Source: Acanthopleura granulata
Taxonomy: Eukaryota > Mollusca > Polyplacophora > Chitonida > Chitonidae
Assembly: GCA_016165875.1 (NCBI GenBank)
Contig: JABBOT010000080.1
Location: forward strand, 2,139,205 to 2,203,204
Length of the DNA: 64,000 bases
Direction of reading: 5' to 3'
Shown here: positions 48,277 to 59,842 of the stretch, piece by piece
How positions within the stretch are numbered: the first letter of the stretch is position 1
How the letters are laid out: the number at the start of each line of letters is the position of its first letter
Program-made: the position numbers and the translations under genes
The notes under the pieces: model-generated
Told to the model about the DNA's origin: nothing
The model's database searches: none
The model's input: the letters and a program-made list of their open reading frames with translations, nothing else

Positions 48277-49698
48277 GTGAGTTTTCAGTTGATATTTTCT
48301 TTACTCTTTTGCACCTGACTTAATTACAAAATTGTCTAAAGAGAATCGGATCCTGTAATTACAACTGTATTTTGAAACGAAGTCAGTGAATGTGTCAAAG
48401 ATGTTATCAACATAGTCCGATAGAATCCTATCGAAGATAGGTTTCTCCTTTATAATCATGGCTGCATGCGTAGCTAGTATAAAGTTATTACATACATATC
48501 TGAAAAAAAATTGTTACGCAACTTTTTTTCATGGGAAAACGGATTTTTGAAATAAGGAACAACATGAAACCCTAAGATATCATTTCGCGCCTGTTAAACA
48601 TTTCTACCCACACGCTACCGATACTCTTCTCTTTGTGGCAAACTTCTATTTTAAAGTCAGCGTGAAATGCCTTTTTTTCTTCTGGAGTAGTTTTAACCGG
48701 AAAAGTAACATATCATATATGTATCGTTAGGGGAGAGTTCCGTTTGAAGTATTTATAGCATCCATCGGTATAAAATAATGCAATAGATTCAATATCCAAA
48801 CAGCAAGAGCCTATAATCGAAAGGTCTGCGGCGTAAATGACTTTTCCCTGACAAATTGTCCTTAAAGCCGACTCTCAGAGAAGCGGTGTGGCAGAACTGT
48901 ATTGATTATAGGTCCGCAAACAATCTAGAGGGTTTACTGGCAATGACAAAAATTATCAGAGATCGCAGGTGGTATTTCTCAGAAGCAGAAACAGATATTG
49001 TCTGGAACGTTTTGATGCGTTGAATTAACTATAGAGAATAACACTTCGTTTCCTATATGGCCACGATGGAAGACGTTTGTGGCTGTTTTTATCACATCCA
49101 ATACGTTGCCGATATGGTGCTGGTCATCGTTACCTATTCTGTCTACTGGATTGACTATTGACCAGAAAAACAGTGACCGGGGTGGCCGACTTCATCGCAT
49201 TTGAGAAACTATGTACCAAATACAACCGCAGTGCTCTTATCGCATGACTGTAATTTATGTTAAATTCAGTAAATAACTCATCTGCACCTGTCACATCGGA
49301 AGATAGTATCTAGGCTCATAATGTTTAAAGCAATTTAATATTTAAGTCTGAAATTTCAAATACTTAAAAAGCCAAACTCAGGAACATTAATGAGTTCAAG
49401 CTAGCACATTTTTCTGTGAAAAGTAGAAAATCAGTGTACACAGTTTTTAACATCCTAGAGCCTGAATTTTTGGTTTAAGTTTTAAGACGTCTGATATATA
49501 AGGGCCCTGTTCGCAGAAGACTTGGACATTTCGTGACATGCAGTTCCAAAACAGTTCTATCACAACTGATAACTATATTTACTTTTACGCTTGGCGATGT
49601 TCAGTCGCGCCTTATCCCAGTGCCATAGAGAAAAAAGAATTAATATCTTATGCATTAAGCATAATCAAATTAAATGCATATTTCTTCTTTTTTTCCAG
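48277..49698 (+). other. Probable intron of the EGF-like gene (about 1.4 kb)
   Basis: The donor is ATG|GTGAGT at 48277 and the acceptor is TTTTTCCAG at 49698. The interior is AT-rich with no other convincing exon. The donor lies 6 nt after the exon-1 stop codon, so splicing there would not be expected to trigger junction-dependent decay. Confidence 0.5.
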
Positions 49699-49902
49699 AC
49701 AACACTTTACAATATGGATGACGGCTCTAGCGGACAAAATCTTTCACATTTATATCCGGGATTTTTAGAATTTGCGGAGGATGCGCCTCGAGATGACGTT
49801 CCTATGAGAACTGCGCTTAATAGAAGACTGGTGCAGAAGAGAGTAGCCAAAGACGTCGTTCTGCCAGTGGAGAGACACGGTGCCCGACTGTTGACAAAAT
49901 AG
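49699..49902 (+). CDS. Putative second exon of the EGF-like gene (in-frame continuation past the stop)
   Basis: A long pyrimidine tract ending in TTTTTTTCCAG at 49698 is a strong 3' splice site. From 49699 the frame is open for 67 codons to TAG at 49900-49902. Joining position 48276 to 49699 keeps phase 0, so the only interruption between the EGF-like module and this segment is the TAA at 48268-48270. The segment is acidic at first (Met-Asp-Asp near its start, then Glu/Asp-rich) and basic at the end, with NRR and QKR dibasic sites, like a peptide precursor. It could be the C-terminal part of the precursor reached by readthrough or by an allele lacking the stop, a separate short frame starting at the ATG at 49714, or simply 3' UTR. 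The phase match and openness favour past or present coding use. Confidence 0.45.
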   Translation, partial: TTLYNMDDGSSGQNLSHLYPGFLEFAEDAPRDDVPMRTALNRRLVQKRVAKDVVLPVERHGARLLTK

Positions 49903-51375
49903 AGAACAATGTCCAGGAGGTGCTCTTCACGAGGTGCGTCAATACAGGCGAGCAAAACGGGGTCGGATTTTCTGCCCTATCAATGGGCGAATGCTAAGTC
50001 TTCGATGACCTTGCCTTAAACAGTTCACTTGTTTATCCTTAGTATATCCCCAACATTTTCATCTCCACCGCGTTAAACCCGAAGCTTTAACAGTGTTGTG
50101 AACTTTTTACAGTGTTGTGATAATCCTATTGCTTCACCGCGTGGGAGTTTGAAGCAGAATGACTTGATACGCGTGCTGATATAACGGACTACAAACGGTC
50201 TCTTATATATATATTTACAAAATCAAATGTTATACATATACATATATTTATTTTATTTACATCTATTTATTTAATTTATTGCCTAAATATATTTATTCTC
50301 CGCGTTACACTGAAGTCCGAGTAATCGGAAGTGATCTTGTTCCTGTCTGTCCACAAATATCCCACGATTCCGAGCGAATCCACTGACTCACTGGTAATCT
50401 ATTCAGCCTCGGACGCGGTTTCACCTCTACAAAAATGTTAACAACTTGATAATTGCCCTGGGCAGCCTGAAGTCAGCGCTGGGGCTTAATTGTTGTGTTC
50501 GTTCAGCAGATATAAAGTAAGCCCGTGGCTCTAACCCACTGTCCCAGCTGTACCGAAATGATGATGGCACTGGTCAATTTGATATCGTGGCATCACTTTG
50601 AATGGAACTTAAAATATATTTTCCTTTCCACAATGAAATGTGAAGAGAGGTTGTTGCTACATTTGTCTTTTCATTTTACATGACAATTTATGTTCGTTTT
50701 TCTACTTCGTTTACCTCTTATATTTAAGATGAGTATTTCCACGCAGAGATTTATGGGCAGAGCAAATCGGGTCAAGCACAACAGCTGTAAAGCGGATTAG
50801 CCTCGTGTAGAGCCCATAGTGGAGAATTTAATCAAAACATATTTGCAAATGAGAAATATTAGAGAAGGTTTATCTGTGTTTGAAGTTTTGTCGGTAGAAT
50901 AAACAAGGGCATAGTTTTATCCACGAGAAAGACGATAAAAATGTTAAACTAATTTTATCCCATTGATACGCGAAGAAAGTTCATTCTACCTCCTGGGTTA
51001 GTATCTGTGCAGGACGGGAAATAGAATAGCGGCCTACATGGACTCTGTCCCTCCTAAAATTTGTGGGCGGAGACGGATGAGAGTGTTGTATGCCTTTATG
51101 TATCCATTTGCGCTGTCATCTATGTACAAAGAAACTTCCCCTGCGATTTATCGGTCTTCTCTAATTCGTACCTCTTCCGGGTTGTTTACGGATAAATACA
51201 CCAAAACCATAAGCATTTAACACAGCAGAATTTATGCACGTGTGTGTTTAACGTACAGGATACTATTCGATGCCGTGGTGCATTCAGTAAGATATCTCCG
51301 GAGTGGTGTAGTGTATAATAGATTTATTTAGTCATTAACGCTCGGCAAAAATGAAACTTGTCAGTCTGTTCTCCC
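49903..51375. other. Probable 3' flank of the EGF-like gene, then non-coding
   Basis: AT-rich TA/TTTA runs lie at 50200-50300. The first AATAAA-like signal I see is near 50899, far from the last stop, so the polyadenylation site is unclear. Confidence 0.4.
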
Positions 51376-51385
51376 TATTATTATG

Positions 51386-51655
51386 TTCATTTATTTATTT
51401 ATTTGATTGGTGTTTTACGCCGTACTCAAAAATATTCACATATACGACGGCGGCCAGCATTATTGTGGGAAGAAACCGGGCAGAGACCGGAGGAAACCCA
51501 CGACCATCCGCAGGTTGCTGGCAGACCTTCCCACGTGCGGCCGGAGAGGAAGCCAGCAAGAGCTTGGCTTGAACTCACAGCGGCGGCATTGGTGGGAGGC
51601 TTCGGTCATTGCGCTGCGTTATCGCGCTAACCGACTGAACCACGGAGGCTCCCTT
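51386..51655 (-). mobile_element. SINE family A, full length, with 10-bp target-site duplication
   Basis: TATTATTATG flanks it at 51376-51385 and 51656-51665. The tail, body, inverted box B (GCTTGAACTCAC) and 5' end (CCGACTGAACCACGGAGG) are all intact. This is one of the youngest-looking copies here; the open frames across it are SINE-derived. Confidence 0.95.
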
Positions 51656-52279
51656 TATTATTATGACTTGTCCTTCGGTTATCATTACATCCAAGAGCTA
51701 GAAGAAGGCATCTATTTTTCACGACACAGACTCGGCTAGGTGTAAAGGAGAATTGGTCAATATCCAGGCCAAATAATGGCAACAGAGAATAACATCCAGT
51801 TGCCAGGTTACGTCACTTTGTACACGGCGTGGTAGGGACAAACTGCCTTGCAGTTTTAACTTTGGGAGGTATATTAAGTATAATTTGATAAATTTTTCTG
51901 AAATATGTTCTTGAATGGGTTTGCGTGTAGAATATTGCATACATGGGGTTATTCTGCCGGTATAGTTTTATCTCTGTAAACCACTGTCGTAACGATGCAA
52001 ACAGGAAAACTCATGTTCCCGGATTCCAAACCAAATTTCACACCTACCATAGCAAGTGTTGTGACAGCCTGTAACAAATTTAGATTGAAGGCCTAGGTTG
52101 GGATAGTCTATGCAAACTAATTCGTATAGTTTAGATACTAATGATCTAAAGTGACATCATCAGGTAACATAACGAAACCCGAAAGTGTGGTGTGTATGCG
52201 TCATGCACAGAAAATGCGTATATCTCTCTATACATTGCTCTCTACGATTTGATAACGCATCTGCTATGAGCTATTTTGT

Positions 52280-52595
52280 TCATTCATTTGTTTGATTGTT
52301 GCTAAACATGATATCCAAGAATTTTTCACATATACAATGACGATCGGTTTTATGGATGGAGGAAACTGGAATGCCCAGGGTAAACTATCGGCCTATGGTA
52401 ATTCGGTGATGACCTTTCCCACTTATGAATTGCTCAGCTTATTGATGGAACACAAATTGTCGCCATCGAGCGTTAGAGTGCCCAAACGACTCACGAGAGT
52501 TGTCGATGGTAAATTCTCTGTCCAAAGCCGGGGTTGAGCTCCCGCATGTGTAATAGCGATTAAAATGCAAACACATTTAACTAGTTGGCCACTAC
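52280..52595 (-). mobile_element. Diverged SINE with family A-like tail and a different tRNA-like head
   Basis: CATTTGTTTGATTGTTGCTA starts the tail end. GGGGTTGAGCTCC near 52533 is an inverted box-B-like site, and AACTAGTTGGCC near 52580 fits an inverted box A region. Confidence 0.55.
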
Positions 52596-53021
52596 CTGCC
52601 ACCTTATGCGAGAATCCGCAAGAGCTGCGACCATTGTTCTTTCTGACAAAGTTCAAAACATACACATTATAGTCCATTTTGCTTGCACGCTTTGTGTCCA
52701 CTGAAAAAATATCGTCCTTTAGAGTCTCTGCTCTGATTAACCTTTATGACGTCTAAACGTTAGAGGCAACGCCAGAGTTTCATGCAAGCTGTAAGATTTA
52801 TGATTGGATGAGAAAGGGTGTCCAGCTGGGATTAGTCTTAACTTACACCACGCCTAACGTCCTTGACAATGTATAGTAAAGACATAAGGCAGCTTGGTAA
52901 TGATACTTGTCCCTTCGGGTACGCGCTTTCGGTCAAACTGGATGAAAATTCACTGGCGAATGTTCCACGCCATAGGAAATCAGGTCCCAACTAAGGACGC
53001 TTTTCGGTATGGGAATATAAC

Positions 53022-53194
53022 CCCCACGGTCGAGTGGTTGGCGTGCTATCGTACAGCACAATAACTCAGAAGTCCTAATCAAAGCGATAACTGTGTGTTA
53101 TTTTAGCTCCTGCTGGCGTCCTCTCCGGCCGGTGTCGTATAAGTGGAACATTTCTGAATGCAGCGTAAAATCCAAATAAATAAATAAACAAATA
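53022..53194 (+). mobile_element. SINE family A with internal deletion
   Basis: CCCCACGGTCGAGTGGTTGG head, CTCCTGCTGGCGTCCTCTCC, then a jump to GTGTCGTATAAGTGGAACAT and the AAATAAATAAATAAACAAATAA tail. Confidence 0.82.
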
Positions 53195-53341
53195 AGTCAA
53201 CATATAAGAAAAACAACATATAAACGTGTTGAGATGTTTTTCACTGGTCAAGTCATTGGCAAGCGTAGGAACGCTTCATGTTTATCAGTCAACAATTTAT
53301 CAAGAGTTTGTTCTTGATAAATTGCACCAAGAAGCCCTATA

Positions 53342-53525
53342 TTTATTTATTTATTTGATCGGTGTTTTACGCCGCAGTCGGTTATATAACCGAATATTTC
53401 GGTTATACGACGGCGGCCAGCATTATGATGGAAGGATATCGGGCAGAGCCCGGGGCGAACCCCACTACCATCCGTAGATTGCTGGCAGACCTCCACACTT
53501 ACGGCCGGACAGGAAGCCAGCATGA
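53342..53525 (-). mobile_element. SINE family A, 5'-truncated, with perfect 13-bp target-site duplication
   Basis: AAGAAGCCCTATA occurs at 53329-53341 and 53526-53538, exactly flanking the element. The copy ends at GAAGCCAGCATG, lacking the tRNA-like head, as expected for truncated target-primed insertion. The tail region carries an extra palindrome around CGGTTATATAACCG. Confidence 0.95.
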
Positions 53526-53647
53526 AAGAAGCCCTATAAGTTGTGCTGTCTGTCAATCGTTTGTTCAGTCGGCGCGTCGATCTGTGGATCGGCTACATGT
53601 TCGACGGATTTTAACATAGGCTATTCACTTAACCTGTGCGTGATTGA

Positions 53648-53700
53648 GACCATGCTTGAGATATCGCCAATTTGGCTTATTTAACTTTGAATGTAATTCA
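53648..53700 (+). repeat. Family D short motif, copy 3
   Basis: GCTTGAGATATCGCCAATTT followed by GGCTTATTTAACTTTGAATG, similar to 41102. Confidence 0.45.
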
Positions 53701-56092
53701 GGTTAAGCCTTAATATAGATTGGGTGGCCTCGAGATAAACAACATGGACGTAGGCTGTCATTTGAGAGTTTCAACAGCTAGGATATACACAGCATTCAGA
53801 TACGTGGAAGGCCTTGCGTTGCCATTACAGGCCTATACTCATGATGACCCCGAGCTGAACACTATATAGTACTCACTTACTGTGTTTATCATGTATATAT
53901 GCCTTCCTAACAAAGAGGATAACGAGACATTAGCCGGCATTACGTCTGAATATGAAAGATACCAAATGAAAACACACAACACCCAACGGATCGCTTCCAT
54001 ATACAGTATTATTTGCTTTTAGGCTAGAAAGAAAACATGTTAGAGGCTTTCACGAAAAAGCATACGTTGCAATTTTTACTGCCGGGGATAACTGGAAGCG
54101 TATATACATGAAAGAAAGTTTCCGTTTTGTGTATGGATAGCGAGGATCTCGTCTACGTGACTATCCAACAGCTATAGGATGTGTTGGACAGCTCACCGCT
54201 AAGTGTTTAGACTAAGTGATCTCTTGGCAGAATCTCTGTTCTGGGAGAGTGGGCTATTGCAAGACTCAGTAGGACCTGCTGCTAATCTGGGATCACACTT
54301 GCATGTTTCTTAGCGTATAATTGTAATGTTGAAATTACTCGCACTTTACCGCGTATTCAAGGCTTCCATCTAGGTAGAGGAATTGGTTTAAAGAGCCATT
54401 AGGCGATAGGAATGAAATTACATTTGCGTTTTCAGTTTAAAATACAATGACAAATTGGACATACTTATTCCATAATGGAGTACGCAAATGTAAATTATTT
54501 TATATTTTCAATACAATACATACAACGTGACATGATGTGACATGCAAAAGTGGCGAAAGGGGCAGAAGGCATTTCGTAACAAAAATAAAACATAAAAAAT
54601 ACATTCCCTTGACTGTGTGAAAAACAACATACATTCATATGCATATTGCCTGTTTTAAATTTCACTTAGATAATATTCTCCTGGTGCTCCAAAAACAATT
54701 TCAATGGTCCTTTAAATTCAACACAATTAAGCATAGCGCGAACGTAAAAATGAAGCCAGGAATGGAGGTTGGTTAACGCTAACTGATAAGGCCTGCATCA
54801 GGCCTATACAAGAAAATCGATATTGACGTGAAGGTTATCACGGAGATAGGAACTTTGCAAGAATCATTTCCACATTGATTAGATTTGTTCTCTTTTTTAT
54901 AGGAACATGGTATAAAAAGTAGCCATGTACATACTAATGGGTAAACGTAATTGTCAAGAACCACTTGAACACTTAAACAGACATACCCAACAAAATGAAG
55001 TTATGGTGAATAAAAAGATCATTAAAAACTGTATCTGAAAATGCTTTCACTGTTTTTTTTCTTTCAGATTCTTTCTTCGTCAAATTAAATGCAGCCAAAG
55101 TTTTAATTGTATGATGGGTTTTATGGACCATATTAATAACGTGTATCAAAGGTGACGTCACGTCAACTTTTCTCTTACCCTAAAGCAGAGCTTTAATGTC
55201 ATATTGAAGATTTGTTTATCTCAATGTTTTTGCAATAGCCTCTTATCACATGCCAGACAAGAAAGAGAACAGAAATGGTCTTATGTCTTGTTTGTGGGAA
55301 TACAATGCGAGGAACTCTTTTATTAACTTTATTAATCGCTTGGTGAATTGCCTCCCTCTTGAAAACATTTTAGACGAACTATCAACATCATTCGATTTAT
55401 GAGGTCGTATCCCCTCGTCTCTTAAAGGTTGACTGGCATCATACATACATACATAAATTAGATTATATGGCCACTCCATTCCATGGAATGATTTGTGTCA
55501 AGGTAGTCAGATGTGTTTCAGGGTTTTAGGCTTTTACAGTGGTCAGTCCATAAAGAACTATTGCCGTGACTTAAGATCATTAATAAATAATTCCCAACAG
55601 CTTTAAAAACTAAACTTACATTTTTCTTTGTTCAAATTACCACTCTCAGAGTTAGGTTAGCGATTCCAGCGTTTATACTGTTAGAAAACAACATATTACA
55701 AAGTGTAACGGGGACACACGAGTAAAACATGATGGATGGTGTCCTCAGGGTAGTAAACATTACACAGGTCTGAACTGACTCTAGCATTTTGGTGGTTAGT
55801 TTGAGTTCAGTTCAAATACACCAGTTTTTGAATTTACCAGAGCGAAGTTGCTGCTGTGATCAATCAGAATCTCTCAGTTAAGGGTGTAGAGGTAATCTGG
55901 AAAAACACTAAACGAATGGCTTGTAGAGCTACCAGACAGCGATTAGCCTTTCACAAGATCAAACAAAGAAACACGAAGACATTAAGGTAAATTTAATACG
56001 TATACCTAAATAATATAACCCTTGTAGTACAACTTTAATATATACAATATATATATATGTATAACATGAGTTCCTGAATTGAGAGATATTAC
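53701..56092. other. Non-coding stretch
   Basis: An 11-bp inverted repeat TTACATTTGCG/CGCAAATGTAA (54418 and 54483) and a short CATA run near 55440. No gene seen. Confidence 0.5.
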
Positions 56093-56230
56093 CAGCCTCC
56101 AAGTGACGAGTGGTCGGTCGTACCACACACCGACAACGGTTTGCATCAAGCCTCCCTGGTGGCGAACGCTCTTCCCCGGAGAGCTGCTCAGGGGAAATCC
56201 CAGCCGATCGCCGTCCTCAGGTCTTGACAT
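56093..56230 (-). CDS. Candidate first exon on the minus strand
   Basis: Reading leftward, ATG at 56230-56228 opens 46 codons that end in phase 0 at a donor-like GGCTG|GTAATA. This patch is clearly richer in G+C than its AT-rich surroundings. The product begins with Ser-Arg-Pro-Glu-Asp, contains a Ser/Pro/Gly stretch and a Trp-Tyr-Asp-Arg-Pro motif, and looks like an ordinary soluble protein start. The context at -3 is T, which is weak. The alternative is an internal exon using the AG at CCTAG just upstream. No family is recognised. Confidence 0.3.
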
Positions 56231-56441
56231 AAAGTTGTAAGCTAGGTAATGTCACTTCCAGTGGAAACTGGAATAAAAAGTACGTCACAAAACACAGAGA
56301 CAATGAGCGATCCAAGCTCAGAAATGAAGTCTCCAACAAAATAACAAGCGACAAAAAACTGGCTCGAAAATTTCCTACTTACAGCAGAAATGGAAAATTG
56401 AAAACAAATTGACATCGTCAAATGGCATGTAGGCATCCAAT

Positions 56442-56464
56442 GGCATCCAATTTCATTGGATGCC
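56442..56464. repeat. Perfect 9-bp hairpin
   Basis: GGCATCCAA, loop TTTCA, TTGGATGCC. A further partial copy of the left arm (GGCATCCAA) lies just upstream at 56432. Confidence 0.85.
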
Positions 56465-57012
56465 CTAGTTGAGGTCGTCAAGTAACGGGTTCGAACTACT
56501 TGCATTATACAATTCATCCTCAGAATATTAATATTAACTCAAAAGTGCTGCAAATGCTCCTATATCATCAGCAATGATAACTGTAAACGCATGCTAATAC
56601 CCGCCATATTACATTGTTGTTAAATGGGTCGGTTGCACTTCAAGTTATAGGTTTACCACAAATCAAGAAAAATACATAAGTGGTACGATGAATTGCTGTC
56701 ATGTAGCCTTGAGCAAAAGTCGCAGATGTTCGAGTCGTGACACTAGCGATATAAATATATCAAGTGATTTCTCTTAATTCGGGGGCAACAACGAATCAAA
56801 TAGCACCGAAAGTCAAGTTTGTTATAATGCTGATGTGGATCTCGTTCTGTCAATGAAAGTCTTCACGTCAGTTGCTCAGGCTGGTAGTTTTCTCTGCATA
56901 CCCTCTACATTTTCTTTTGAACAAGGCCATTAAAATAGCACTTGCATCAACTCCACAACTTGGCGGAATCAAACTTCGACACCGAGTTTAGTTTTCGCAG
57001 TTTAAGGATCCA

Positions 57013-57075
57013 TTTAAAACTCGACGTCCAGTTTGAAACGTGACGCTGAGTTTTAAAACTCGTGACGTCTGTTTG
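57013..57075. repeat. Short imperfect direct repeat
   Basis: TTTAAAACTCGACGTC and TTTTAAAACTCGTGACGTC about 40 bp apart, each followed by a GTTTG. Confidence 0.55.
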
Positions 57076-58145
57076 TGATTCCACTGAGTTTTTGGATACA
57101 AGTGTTTTTATAACGACACAAAAGGAACAAAATGTGAAATTAGGAAAAACTTATCTACAAATATTTCACATGTAAGTCATATAGAGTTTAATGTTTATCA
57201 CTCATGCTCGAGGGAATAAGAATGCTTATTATGACAGAAGTCATGGGTGCTGGTGATGCACTTAGATCTTTTTAATGCATGTAAAAGAACTTTGTTGGCT
57301 AGACTAATTTTAAAGTGATTCACATTATGAAATTCAAAACGCGATATGCGGTGCTCTAATGTTGTCCGCCTTGGTTAACGCGCATATACATACTTGTCCC
57401 TGGCGTCATGCACGGATTTGATATCATTAGGACTTTGTCGCCAAATCGTGCTTGCACGGCCGAAGCTTTGCTTTATGGAAGATTCAAAGGGTTATGACGC
57501 GGCCTTATTCTTAAAAAATAAATAAATAAACAAGTCTCTATCCTGGCATCTACAGAATTCAAAGGAGGAAAAAAACATAAAATGCATATATCATTGTAGA
57601 ATCATAGATTGTTGTTTTTCAGTTCAGTCTATATATTATAGGATGACTCTTTTTGCCGTTTTCAAGGATTATCATACATTTACTTTTTCGTGTAAATCAT
57701 AGTGTTGAAAATTTAAGATTTCAGATGAAGGTCCCATTTAGTGTTAAACAAATATCGTTGACTAGATTTAAGCGGATCTGCACAGCGTTCGAATTGCTGT
57801 TGATATGACATGCCACAACCTCTTCATCATATTATGTTATCATGACAAGTTTGATTAGTTTCCCATTAAATATTGCAGATGGTATTTGTCATACTACACA
57901 GCAACACATCCCCAGTGCCTGTTTGCTTTGCTCGACTTGAGTGAACATAAAAAACCTTAAAATTATTTCTGAATTGTAAATGAATGAGTGTTCATGTTCA
58001 ACCTGTCAACTGATTTAAATCAGAATGTAATGCTTTCTGTCTTATCTGGGGAAAGATTCATCCTCCAGAGATATATGATTTATTCTCCAGATCCTCAACG
58101 ACTTGCCTTTTTCACGATAAATGTGTTAAGGCATTCTTCAAGGTT

Positions 58146-58232
58146 ATGGGCTCCCCGGTTGCCAGAAAATATGCATGCCTAAGGGTTAGTTATTATTACC
58201 GATTTGTTTACCTAAGGACTGCGTCTCAACAG
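58146..58232 (+). CDS. Possible short first exon
   Basis: ATG at 58146 has G at both -3 and +4, and 29 codons run into the donor CAACAG|GTAATC at 58233 in phase 0. The product is basic with a Tyr-rich centre. It is short, and no partner exon was found. Confidence 0.18.
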
Positions 58233-58929
58233 GTAATCACAAGTCCAATTAACTCTCCGCGTGTAAAGACTATACTGACACATTGGGTAATAGACCCACG
58301 GGGCGCTGGTAATGAAAAAAACGTCGGTATAAAGTGATTGAGAAGTGGCAGTGGTACGCCATCTGTATGGGCTACGCCGGCATGCGGCTCCAGCGAGGTG
58401 CCAAACTGCCTGATGGGGAATCATTCAGAACGTCCTCACCTGTGTGAAAATAGAACGTCCGACACGAAAATAGACCCAAAACTAGTCTAATTTGCCTTGA
58501 CGTGGTACAACCTGGCGTTAAATCGCACCACCCGAGATGGATTTAGCAAAGGCCTGGCTAAAACGGTGATAGCTGCGCTTTTTACACAGTGTTAAACGTC
58601 CTCGGAATGTGTATCATTGAGATCTGCGATAGGTGGGGGAGGAAACAGGTGGCACAGGTACCGTTACAGTTAGGCCCCCAGCAAGCGTGTACTGCAAGGT
58701 AGATGTCTGTAACACACTCTCATTCAAGTTCCGTAGCCAGACTATCTGCCCCGTAACAGACGCTTCATGCGTTCCAACATCCCTTCCCCCTGTGCACACA
58801 AAAAATGTTTCAGCACGCTTTAACAGCTGGAATACCAGGGTATATTTCTGTTAAAGTAGGTAGTGTGATGAGTGTAAATATATATAGATAAAATCTGTAT
58901 AGAGTGTTTCTAACAAGAATTTGATCCTC

Positions 58930-59245
58930 TTAGAAGCAAATGTTTTTGCCGCAAGGAAAACTTGTTACATAAGGAAATCATAGTATTTAGGAAACGTTAC
59001 GCCGTAAAGAAACGATGTGTTGCAACAATAAAGCTATAATATCTAAGAAGCATATTGTTACCATGAGATAACCAGGTAACGACGTGTTGCGATAATGAAA
59101 CCATAATACCTAACATGACAAAGAAGCAATCTGTTGCCTTGTTACCACAAAGAAATCATAATATGTAATAAACGATCTAGTTCCTCAAGGAAACCATATG
59201 TTACTATACACGGAAACTATACTATCTAAGAAATATATGGCACGT
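58930..59245. repeat. Degenerate A-rich minisatellite
   Basis: Repeated blocks of the type GTTAC-AAGGAAATCATA-TAT-TAAGAAAC recur about every 35-50 bp (for example 58966, 59020, 59056, 59105, 59155, 59205). Copies are strongly diverged. Confidence 0.6.
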
Positions 59246-59664
59246 AATTTCAACTTAAACTGTTGCATTCACTGCAGAGAGATTCAGTCTTGTGGTATGC
59301 ATGGCGGCCGACATAGCTATATTGAAATCAGCATGTGTAGACACAAATAAAATTTCCTGACAATTTTTTCAGTCTTGTACTGTTCTATGCTATTATGGCA
59401 GATTTCATTTTTCATTATCTTTTCTCAAAATATTTATTTATTTATTTATAATGGCGGTCATTTTTATGGAGCAACTAAAATTAACAGAATATATGATTAT
59501 ATGAAATCTAACGGAATGCACTTACTACGGTAACATCAGATTTTAAATTGCATGAAATATCACCTACGGTTTAAATTAGTGTGTCTTTCATTAGTTAGGT
59601 TATGCACATTTACTATGTAATGCCGATGCGAGCACTTGTGTATTATTAGTTACAAAGATATAAG

Positions 59665-59842
59665 GTGCCAAAAAACGGAAACCCGAACGTGCATGCGAAA
59701 GAAGAAAATCCGAAAGTGCAAAGATGGAAATCCCGAAATGACGAAACTGAAAGAAATTCGTACTTTTATCCTTTTTCCATCTCACTTTCACGTTTTCCAT
59801 TAGCATTTTCGACTTTTCGACCATTCGTGCTTTCAGTTAGAT
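59665..59842. repeat. Purine arm / pyrimidine arm inverted repeat
   Basis: 59665-59750 is dominated by CGAAA/GGAAA motifs and 59752-59842 by their complements (TTTTCG, TTTCCAT, CTTTCA). The arms align imperfectly as an inverted repeat and each is internally repetitive. The 130-codon frame over it is a by-product. Confidence 0.65.

Noticed and set aside
47931..48323. 130-codon plus frame overlapping the EGF-like exon
   Set aside because: It is a shadow in another frame. The EGF-like frame has the signal peptide and cysteine pattern, and this one meets a stop soon after the splice junction.
51351..51739. Three overlapping open frames across 51.4-51.7 kb
   Set aside because: They translate one full-length SINE in three frames.
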